Below, piece after piece: positions 1 through 6,544 of a stretch of DNA of 7,091 nt. The stretch's first letter is position 1; every line of letters starts with the position of its first letter. Source of the stretch: Gammaproteobacteria bacterium (GTDB taxonomy: Bacteria > Pseudomonadota > Gammaproteobacteria > JAABTG01). A program made the translations under genes and the position numbers. The notes under the pieces are model-generated. The model saw only the letters and a list, made by a program, of their open reading frames with translations. It did not search any database and had not been told where the DNA came from. Location: contig JASJBY010000226.1 of NCBI GenBank assembly GCA_030066245.1, positions 1 through 7,091 of the forward strand, read 5' to 3'.

Positions 1-2439
1 GGGGCAGGTGTTATCGAAAGTCTTCCGATCTGTCCGCAGGGCTTCGAAGAATGCCCGATCGTGCAGGACGCGAAATTGCACGCGGGTGTCGCAGTCTGCT
101 GCAACCTCGTTGAGCACCGGCATGATGGGGAGCCAATCCTGTTCCCGGTTAAGAGCGCCGAAAAATAGGGTGATGTCCGTCTCGGTTCGCTGGCGACGTG
201 GCGGCAGTTCGGCGATCTGATTGGGAAAGACCGCCACGTTGGGATTGTGCTCCCGGAGCCGTTCCGCGAGCAGAGGCGTGGAGGTCTGCACGCAGTGTGC
301 GCCGCGGAAGGTGAGAAAGTCGTTCTCCTCGATGGCAGGCCAGCGCGCTGGATCGTCGTCGAACTCGATCACGATCAGATACCCAGCCTGGATCAGGCGC
401 CTGAGCTTGCTGAGTCCGTCGGGCAGCAACAGCACCGGGCGCTGCCAGAGCAGCAGCTTCTGCTCCTCCCGTCGGGCAGCCTTGGAAGTCACGATACCCT
501 CTGCTTCGACGATCCGAATGCCTGGAATGGTCGCGAGCATGCGATTGGGGCCGTGGACCCGTATCTCGTTGCAGGCGGCCACGGGAGCCAGCGTATCGGC
601 CTGCACCAGCACGCGGCGTCGGGGGGGCGAGCGTACCGCGCGGCTGGTGAGCCCCAGGGTCCCCGTGGCCTTGGCAAACTCTCTGGCATTCACATCCAGG
701 GCATGGAGAGCCGGTCGCATGGCGCGCTGAAAAGCCCCGAATGTGGCGCCCTGCGGCCGGAACACTTGAATGTCCAGGGGGGTCAGGCCGGCGTCCTGGA
801 ACAGTGCCTTCAGGCGCTTGGGACGACTTAGCCCGGCATGCCGGGGAGCCGCCTGGGACTTGGAACCGGCTCCACCGGCCTGCTGGATGAGGCCCGGCAG
901 CTGGGTCCAGTTCTCTTCGTTGGCGACAGCGGCCAGAACCACGCCCTCCGGCTTCAGCCAGGTTGTTTGACGGCGCAGGGCGGCGGCCGGCTGTGTGAGT
1001 CGCTCCAGGGTCTGGCTGTAGACCAGGCAGTCCACCCCGTCCAGCTCGGGGTCGAGGTCGGACAGGGATAGATGATCGGGCGACGCGGCCACCACCTTGT
1101 CCAGGGACGTCGCCGCCAGGCGCGCCGCGTCAGCGTCGCTCTCGACGCCGAAATAGCGGCACCGGGGATTGGTCTTCTTGAAGCGGTGCCCCAGCGCACC
1201 GTCCCCACAGCCCAGCTCGACGATGACGCCGGCGTCGGGCGGCACCCACCTCAGCATTTCCCGCCGCAGGGCATCCTGGGCGTCCGAGAGCAGCTCTCCG
1301 GCTCGGGCCTTCGAGGCCAGCGTGCTCTGCTGCTGGCGTATCTCCTCCGCGAAGAGCTGGGCCTCGCAGATGGCAGCGCGATGGACGCTGTAGGTGGACG
1401 CCGTCAGCGTCGCATTTGTTGACAGGCGGTGCCTCAGGTCGGCGTCCGTGACCAGCCTGTGAAGGGCCGAGAGCACGGCATCCAGGCTGTGGGTGTCCAC
1501 CAGCAGCGTGTTGTGCTCGTGCACGGCGTACTCATCCGTGCCGCCTTTGCGGGGCAGCAGGGTCGCACAGCCGCAGGCCATGGCCTCCAGGCCGGTCCTG
1601 CCGAAGGCTTGATAGGTGGACAGGTCAATGAAAACGTGGCTCGTCGTCAGGAGCTCAGCGACTTCCTCCCGGCGCAGAGTACCGCGGTGGTCGAACTCGA
1701 AATCCCTGGGCAAGGCCAGAAAGCCGGGCTCGCTGGGGCTGCAGCCGAAGGTGCAAATGTGCACGGCGTTTCCGTAGCGGCGTTTCACACGTTTCAGCAC
1801 GCCCATGGTCGACTGCGGCGCGCGTCGGGCCGTGGTCGGCCGAATCATGGCGGCGAGTCGCACAGGCGGTGCGGACTGGCGCCGGCCGAGAGCTGGGCGG
1901 TAGATGCTGGTGTCGAGACTAGGCAGCACCTTGTGCACGTTTACCTCGTGATGCGCCTGCACCGTGCGCCGGATCCAGTCTGTCTTTGCGAAACACACCA
2001 GCTCCGGTATCAGGGTGTAGGATGCCAGGGCTTCCTTCTCGAGCTTGGAGCCCTTGTCGCAGAACCATGGCTCGTAGTCCTGGATGTAGTAGGCCGGGAT
2101 GATGCCCGGTACATTATCCCACACGCGCTTGAGCAGCCTTACGGAAGAGAAGATGGTCGCCACCGCCACGTCGAAGCTGGCCGCGTGGTCGATGAGGTGC
2201 GGCCTGTCATCGAAGAAGAAGAAAACACCTTCGCCCAGTCCGGGGTAGCTCGCCAGATATCGATCCCGGAACTGTGCCGGGACAGCTACCTGGGTCGGGA
2301 TGCCGAGGGACTGTAAGCCCTGTACCTCCTGGACCACGGAGTGGATGCCCCCGTGAACGACGGCCCGCTCCGTGCCACCGGCTACGGGGAGCAGAAACAG
2401 GACCCTGAACGGAGGGTCTTGACAGGCATCCATGGGCAT
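1..2439 (-). CDS. Multidomain glycosyltransferase-methyltransferase-glycosyltransferase, 3' end outside the window
   Basis: Reading the minus strand from ATG at 2439 gives 813 codons without a stop, running off the left edge. Three modules are visible. Residues about 8-360 are a GT-B glycosyltransferase of GT4 type: an N-terminal strand FRVLFLLP, the motif YYIQDYEPWF typical of WsaF-like rhamnan or O-antigen transferases, and a donor-site segment AFGRTGLEAMACGC at 278-291. Residues about 375-520 are a class I SAM methyltransferase: motif I VELGCGDG at 407-414, acidic loop FGVESD at 430-435, and WLKPEGVVLAAV from 494. From about 607 a second glycosyltransferase begins: RRVLVQ, then VIEFDDDP at 690-697 and FFGALNRE at 759-766; its C-terminal half is missing. 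The likely role is cytoplasmic assembly and methylation of a surface glycan. An alternative start is ATG at 2433. Neither has a clear Shine-Dalgarno. The gene lies 31 bp after the preceding methyltransferase gene, suggesting cotranscription. The sugar specificities are unknown. Confidence 0.86.
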   Translation of the reverse strand, partial: MPMDACQDPPFRVLFLLPVAGGTERAVVHGGIHSVVQEVQGLQSLGIPTQVAVPAQFRDRYLASYPGLGEGVFFFFDDRPHLIDHAASFDVAVATIFSSVRLLKRVWDNVPGIIPAYYIQDYEPWFCDKGSKLEKEALASYTLIPELVCFAKTDWIRRTVQAHHEVNVHKVLPSLDTSIYRPALGRRQSAPPVRLAAMIRPTTARRAPQSTMGVLKRVKRRYGNAVHICTFGCSPSEPGFLALPRDFEFDHRGTLRREEVAELLTTSHVFIDLSTYQAFGRTGLEAMACGCATLLPRKGGTDEYAVHEHNTLLVDTHSLDAVLSALHRLVTDADLRHRLSTNATLTASTYSVHRAAICEAQLFAEEIRQQQSTLASKARAGELLSDAQDALRREMLRWVPPDAGVIVELGCGDGALGHRFKKTNPRCRYFGVESDADAARLAATSLDKVVAASPDHLSLSDLDPELDGVDCLVYSQTLERLTQPAAALRRQTTWLKPEGVVLAAVANEENWTQLPGLIQQAGGAGSKSQAAPRHAGLSRPKRLKALFQDAGLTPLDIQVFRPQGATFGAFQRAMRPALHALDVNAREFAKATGTLGLTSRAVRSPPRRRVLVQADTLAPVAACNEIRVHGPNRMLATIPGIRIVEAEGIVTSKAARREEQKLLLWQRPVLLLPDGLSKLRRLIQAGYLIVIEFDDDPARWPAIEENDFLTFRGAHCVQTSTPLLAERLREHNPNVAVFPNQIAELPPRRQRTETDITLFFGALNREQDWLPIMPVLNEVAADCDTRVQFRVLHDRAFFEALRTDRKTFDNTCP

Positions 2440-2470
2440 GGGCTGGGCGGTGAGTTGGCCTCGGTGGGGC

Positions 2471-4078
2471 TCAAGGGGTTTCGGCCACGGGCTCGACAAT
2501 ACCCAGTCGGAGCATGCCGTGAAGTTGTCGTTCACGCAGCGTGCGCAACATTTGCGCCAGTTTCTCCCGCCGGATGCTGCTCACCGGCACCGGTCCCTTG
2601 ATTGTGTTGAGGGAGCGTGTATCTTGGCTCACGTCCTTGTGTGTCCGCTGCACGGCCTGCGCGAAGCCATGGTCGACGGCGGCCGCCAGGAGCTTTGCTT
2701 CCAGTGGGCCGAGACGCACCGCGGCACCGCCGGTGAGGGTCGATACCAGCGTCGCAGAGTCTAGTCGGGTGACGGCCTGGCGCAGCAGCAGCGCGTTCGC
2801 CGCCAGCGGTATGCGGACACGGCCCGCCCGGGTGAGGCTTGCGGCGCGGGCGCCGCCGGCGATGCACAGGAAATACTGGTTGCTCACCATCAAACGCCAG
2901 GCGGCCCGCTGGAATGGCTCTGCGGCATCGGATGCCTCCAGGACCTCGGCCAGTGATCTGGCGTCCTCATCAAAGGCCTGGATCAGGCGGTCATAAGCGG
3001 GCCCCGCCAGCGAAACGGTACGCTGCCGTCCGACCGGGGCGCGCCGCTTGATGCGGTTCTTCGGCAGCTTGCCCAGGTAACGGACCTGGTGGCTGAGGAA
3101 CGCCCGGGCGGCCACGGGATCACGCTCGCCGTGCATGATGAACACATCCCGGCGCAGCTGCTCGTTGCGAATGTAGTCCTTTAACAGCTCCCTGCGCAGG
3201 GGGTCCGGCAGGCTCTTGAGATAGGGCACGTGCTCCGAGGGCACGCTCAGCTCCAGATCGTTGAGCGCCAGGGCCGTGCGCCCGGCGTAGGCCAGCCCGA
3301 TGGCGCCCATCTCGTCGGCCATCTGGGTGAAATAGCGGGGTCGGAAGCCGCTGGCCAGGGCGTTGTGCGCGAAATGATCCACCTTGTAGGGATCGCGTCG
3401 GGCACCGGTGAAGTAGGTCCGGGCTGCTCGAGCGGCCGGCCCGTGGGCGCTCAGGTAGCCCATGCCCCGCGTGACCAGATCGCCGAGCAGCTCGATGGCC
3501 TCCGCGGCCCGCTCCCGTGATGACTGCTGCCGGTCCGGAACGAGCGTCCGAATCAGGTGCCACAAGGGCGTCACGGACGCCTTTCCGGGCAGGCTGGTGT
3601 ATTCCACGTAGAACAGCCCACCGGGCCGCAGATGGCGACGGAGGAACCCGTGCACGGCGTCCAGGATCTTGGGGGGCAGCCACGCGTACACGCCGTTCAT
3701 GGCCACGAAGTCGAACACGGGCAAGTCGTGGTCGGACAGTGCGGCGAAGGAGGTCTCGACAAAGCGGACATTCGCGAGCCCCAGCTCGTCCGCCCTTTCC
3801 CGGCCTCGCCGAATGTGGCCGGGATTGAAGTCCACGCCCACGAAGCGGGCGTCAGGGTTGACTGCGGCGAGGGCGCAGAGGGTCGTGCCGTCGCCGCAGC
3901 CCAGGTCGGCGTAGCAGAAGGATCCCTGCGGCGGCGGTGGGCGGTAGCCGTTGACCGCAGCCGCGTAGGAGATCAGCACGGGAGCTTGGTCGGACACGAC
4001 GCCCGAGCGGAATTCCACGTCATCGGCGTAGAAGCCGGCGCCGCTGATGTCGTCTGCGGGTGCGCTTGGTGAGTCCAT
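2471..4078 (-). CDS. SAM-dependent methyltransferase with PKMT-type regulatory domain
   Basis: The 535-residue protein starts with a class I methyltransferase fold: motif I YADLGCGDGT at 56-65, acidic loop FVGVDFNPGH at 79-88, NGVYAWLP at 128-135, and LRPGGLFYVEYTSLPG at 150-165. Residues about 165-320 resemble the methyltransferase regulatory domain (Pfam MethyTransf_Reg): VDHFAHNALASGFRPRYFTQ, then a segment with DYIRNEQLRRDVFI. The C-terminal 200 residues resemble the extra helical domain of rickettsial protein lysine methyltransferases, which methylate the outer-membrane protein OmpB. The substrate here could be protein lysine or something else; the sequence does not decide. I chose ATG at 4078 because it sits just before the conserved region. 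A TTG at 4153 would overlap the upstream stop (TTGA) and add 25 Arg-rich residues, giving 560; translational coupling from that site cannot be excluded. No good Shine-Dalgarno is seen for either start. It is the middle gene of the apparent operon. Confidence 0.88.
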   Translation of the reverse strand: MDSPSAPADDISGAGFYADDVEFRSGVVSDQAPVLISYAAAVNGYRPPPPQGSFCYADLGCGDGTTLCALAAVNPDARFVGVDFNPGHIRRGRERADELGLANVRFVETSFAALSDHDLPVFDFVAMNGVYAWLPPKILDAVHGFLRRHLRPGGLFYVEYTSLPGKASVTPLWHLIRTLVPDRQQSSRERAAEAIELLGDLVTRGMGYLSAHGPAARAARTYFTGARRDPYKVDHFAHNALASGFRPRYFTQMADEMGAIGLAYAGRTALALNDLELSVPSEHVPYLKSLPDPLRRELLKDYIRNEQLRRDVFIMHGERDPVAARAFLSHQVRYLGKLPKNRIKRRAPVGRQRTVSLAGPAYDRLIQAFDEDARSLAEVLEASDAAEPFQRAAWRLMVSNQYFLCIAGGARAASLTRAGRVRIPLAANALLLRQAVTRLDSATLVSTLTGGAAVRLGPLEAKLLAAAVDHGFAQAVQRTHKDVSQDTRSLNTIKGPVPVSSIRREKLAQMLRTLRERQLHGMLRLGIVEPVAETP

Positions 4079-4149
4079 GGTGGGTTCGTCGCGGCGGTGG
4101 CCTCGGTCCTGCCGTTCGTGGCAGGCGTTGCGGCGGCGCGCCCGGCCGG

Positions 4150-6351
4150 TCAACCGGCAGGCGGCACGTTATCGCTGTCGAGGACCTGCTCCAGCGGTCC
4201 CAGGTGGGATGCGTAGCGACGCCAGCGCTCCAGGGACTGGTCATACAGGGGTTGACGAACCTGCCACACGCTGGCCGTGCGCACCGCCCGCTCGGTCTTG
4301 TGGAAGCTCATGACATCCTCGTGCCAGGGCAATCCGAGAAAGGCCAGTAGCCCCCGTGTGGTCTGCTCCTGGCTGGCCACCAGGTCCTCGTAACGCAGCT
4401 CGAACAGGGGCACCGGCAGCACCTGGCGCCAGTGACTCATGATGCGCTGGTGATCCTTCAGCATCCCGCCGATGTCGGCCAGGTCGAAGGCGTAGGCCAT
4501 GCCGCCACGCCGGTGCTTGAAGTTGGTGAAGTAGTTGGAGACGGCCACGTCCCGGTCGTCCCGGCTGATGTGGATGATGCGCGCCCTCGGGAAGATCAGA
4601 GCGATCAGGCCGAGGTGCAGGAAATTGTGGGGCAGCTTGTCCACCACGCGGGCCGCCCGGTTGTCGAGCTTCGCGATCGCGTCCAGGTAGTAGGCGGCCG
4701 CGTGGCTGGCGGTGCGGGCCTTGAAGCCCGCCATGCAGCGGGGGTAAGCGTGCCGGGTCTTCAGGACCCTGGGCATGAGCTGCACGATGGCGGTCATGGT
4801 GCCCAGCTCGCCCGCGCCATACACATCCGGATGGCTGGCCAGCACCTGCTCGGTCAGGGTGGTGCCGGAGCGGGGCATGCCCACCACGAACACCGGCCGC
4901 TCCGAGATCGAGCCGAGCCCCGCGTGCTTCGCGAACAGCTCCGGTGTAAAGGTCCCGATGATTCGGTCCACGTAGGCGCTGTGGGCATCGGCCCGGTACT
5001 TGATGCCGCGACGCTGCAGGGCGTTTCCCTGGTCCGCATAGTGGAAGGCCTGATCGTAGTCTCCGCGCTGGTCGCAGACCCGGACGAGGGCGAAGCTCAT
5101 GGCCGCCCGGGCGCGCCGCGGCATCAGGCGGTGGTCCGCCAGGCGGCGCAGGCGCTCGACGGCCGCCGGGTCGTCGGGAAAGGCGCGCGCCTCCACCAGG
5201 GAGCCGAGAGCGGTCGGGTTCAGCTCCGCCGCCCGCTGGAAGCACGTCACGGCCTCGTCCAGCTGGCCGATCCACATGAGGTTGTGACCCAGCGCGCCCC
5301 AGGCCTCGGCCGAGCCGGGATGCAGCGCCAGCGCCCGGCGCAGATCGGCCTCGGCGCTCACGTAGTCACCGTCCGCCGCGCGCACTGCCGCCCGGGCCCG
5401 ATAGCAGCCCGGCGCATCCGGCGCCAGCTCGAAGGCCTGGGCGATGGCCTCCTCGGCGTCCTCGCGACGCCGCAGCTCGCTGTAAGCGCGGGCGAGCCGT
5501 CCAAGCACAGCGGGGTTGTCCGGCTCGGCCTCCGCGGCTTCCTGCAGGACGGCGAGGGCCGCCGGGTGGCGATCCTCTCCTGAGAGCAGCGCCGCCAGCG
5601 CCAGGCGTGTACCCACGTGCTCCGGTTCCAGATCGATGGCTTCCCGCAGGCGGTTCTCGGCCTCCTGGATACGCTCGTCCAGCAGCAGCACCTTGCTGAG
5701 GCGGCGGCGCAGCTCCGTGGAGTCGGGATCCCTAGCCAGCTCGGCTTCCAGGCGCTGCACCGCCTCACCGGTGCGGTCCAGGGCCACCAGGACCAGGTTG
5801 CGCCCGTCCTCGGCCTGTCGAAGCCCCGGCTCCAGGGACAGGGCCCGGTCATAGTGGATCAGGGCCTCGTCGTACCGGTCCAGCCGGAGCATGACACTGC
5901 CCATGTTGCTGTGCATCTCCGCCCGGCCCGGCTCCCGCAGCAGGGCTTCCTGGAAGGCCTCCGCCGCCGGCTCGAGCTGGTTCAGGGTCACGTGCACGGC
6001 GCCAAGACGGGTGTAAGCGGCGGCGTCGGGCTCGCCGAGGCTGACGGCCCGCTCCAGCAGCGCCAGGGCCCGCTCCGGCTCGCTCGCAAGCAGGTGCGCC
6101 ATGCCCAGATCGCTGGCCCAGGCTGTGCTGTTGGGCTCTGTCGTGTCGGCCTGCGCCAGCACCTGCCGTCCCTCCGCCTGTTGGCCCGTCTGCAGCAGCA
6201 AGGCCGCGTGCAGGGCCAGGAAGTGGGGCTCGGGCGTGGCCTGGGCGTCGACCAGCTCCTGGCAGGCGGCAGCGGCCTCGGGCAGGCGCCCCGCCTGATG
6301 GAGCTGGCGTATGTCCGCGATGTCGGATGCTGTGGTGGCAAGTTCAGTCAT
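4150..6351 (-). CDS. TPR-repeat sulfotransferase
   Basis: The 733-residue protein should transfer sulfate from PAPS to a hydroxyl on a glycan or protein. Residues about 10-379 form some eleven consecutive 34-residue TPR units (starting near 10, 41, 75, 110, 144, 177, 212, 246, 280, 314 and 348), many ending in an LxP-type turn such as RALSLEP. One more TPR-like helix pair lies near 411-447. The sulfotransferase domain (Sulfotransfer_3 type) fills 485-733: the 5'-phosphosulfate loop VGMPRSGTTLTEQ at 490-502, GAGELG at 512-517 with a possible catalytic Glu515, DKLPHNF at 571-577, the 3'-phosphate site ISRDDRDVAVSNYF at 595-608, RYEDL at 653-657, and a C-terminal SVWQVRQPLY signature. There is no signal peptide or membrane segment, so it is probably cytoplasmic. 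A TTG start at 6474 would add 41 Arg/Pro-rich residues and lies upstream of the predicted -10, so ATG 6351 (weak GAG Shine-Dalgarno 6 nt away) is preferred. It is the first gene of the apparent operon. Confidence 0.92.
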   Translation of the reverse strand: MTELATTASDIADIRQLHQAGRLPEAAAACQELVDAQATPEPHFLALHAALLLQTGQQAEGRQVLAQADTTEPNSTAWASDLGMAHLLASEPERALALLERAVSLGEPDAAAYTRLGAVHVTLNQLEPAAEAFQEALLREPGRAEMHSNMGSVMLRLDRYDEALIHYDRALSLEPGLRQAEDGRNLVLVALDRTGEAVQRLEAELARDPDSTELRRRLSKVLLLDERIQEAENRLREAIDLEPEHVGTRLALAALLSGEDRHPAALAVLQEAAEAEPDNPAVLGRLARAYSELRRREDAEEAIAQAFELAPDAPGCYRARAAVRAADGDYVSAEADLRRALALHPGSAEAWGALGHNLMWIGQLDEAVTCFQRAAELNPTALGSLVEARAFPDDPAAVERLRRLADHRLMPRRARAAMSFALVRVCDQRGDYDQAFHYADQGNALQRRGIKYRADAHSAYVDRIIGTFTPELFAKHAGLGSISERPVFVVGMPRSGTTLTEQVLASHPDVYGAGELGTMTAIVQLMPRVLKTRHAYPRCMAGFKARTASHAAAYYLDAIAKLDNRAARVVDKLPHNFLHLGLIALIFPRARIIHISRDDRDVAVSNYFTNFKHRRGGMAYAFDLADIGGMLKDHQRIMSHWRQVLPVPLFELRYEDLVASQEQTTRGLLAFLGLPWHEDVMSFHKTERAVRTASVWQVRQPLYDQSLERWRRYASHLGPLEQVLDSDNVPPAG

Positions 6352-6461
6352 GGGTGTCTCGGTTTCCAGTCGGTTGTCGGGCGTAGGCCTCGCCGGGCGC
6401 GGCCGAAGCGGGAGCGGGACTTGCCGCAGAAGCCGGCCGCGGGATGCTCGCGAAGCGGCGC

Positions 6462-6491
6462 ATGATAGCAACAAAGGGCGCCGCGTTTCAC
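6462..6491 (-). promoter_or_regulatory. Candidate extended -10 promoter for the sulfotransferase operon
   Basis: On the minus strand, TATCAT at 6467-6462 is preceded directly by TGC, giving an extended -10 element. GTGAAA at 6491-6486 matches four of six bases of the -35 consensus with an 18-bp spacer. Transcription would start near 6455, leaving a leader of about 100 nt before ATG 6351. It sits just after the terminator of the RTX gene, where a fresh promoter is expected. The call comes from motif matching only. Confidence 0.45.
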
Positions 6492-6494
6492 GCG
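6482..6494. repeat. Short inverted repeat over the -35 element
   Basis: CGCGTTTCACGCG is a palindrome with 5-bp arms (CGCGT/ACGCG) and a 3-nt centre. It overlaps the proposed -35 hexamer completely, so it could be an operator half-site pair, but a GC-rich palindrome this short can occur by chance. Confidence 0.3.
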
Positions 6495-6524
6495 AAAAAA
6501 AAGGGCGGGAGATCCCGCCCTTTT
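6495..6524 (-). terminator. Intrinsic terminator of the RTX gene
   Basis: On the minus strand the sequence forms a perfect hairpin: AAAAGGGCGGGA pairs with TCCCGCCCTTTT across a tiny centre (in practice 11 bp with a 4-nt loop), followed by an uninterrupted run of eight T in total, four of them beyond the stem. It begins 20 bp after the RTX stop codon, so it should end that transcript. In the plus direction the hairpin is followed by only four T, so activity that way would be weaker. Confidence 0.93.
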
Positions 6525-6544
6525 GAAGACCGAAAGTTCTCAGC

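Noticed and set aside
1429..2316. Plus-strand open frame of 295 codons
   Set aside because: It is antisense to the first glycosyltransferase module, which carries strong family motifs on the minus strand; no domain is visible in the plus frame.
3120..3683. Second minus-strand frame inside the methyltransferase gene
   Set aside because: It is out of frame with the conserved domain and rich in Arg, Pro and Gly, typical of a shifted reading of a GC-rich gene.
4145..4158. Inverted repeat GCCGGT-CA-ACCGGC at the sulfotransferase stop codon
   Set aside because: The stem is short with a 2-nt centre and no T run follows, so it is not a convincing terminator; it is likely chance in GC-rich sequence.
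4432..5583. Long plus-strand open frame (383 codons) opposite the TPR-sulfotransferase
   Set aside because: It lies antisense to a gene with clear TPR and PAPS motifs. Its translation is Gly/Val/His-rich without recognisable domains, as expected for a shadow frame in high-GC DNA.
5617..6465. Plus-strand open frame of 282 codons over the TPR repeats
   Set aside because: It is antisense to the repeat region; its Gln/Leu-rich look mirrors the Ala/Leu/Glu codons of the real gene and it shows no family motif.
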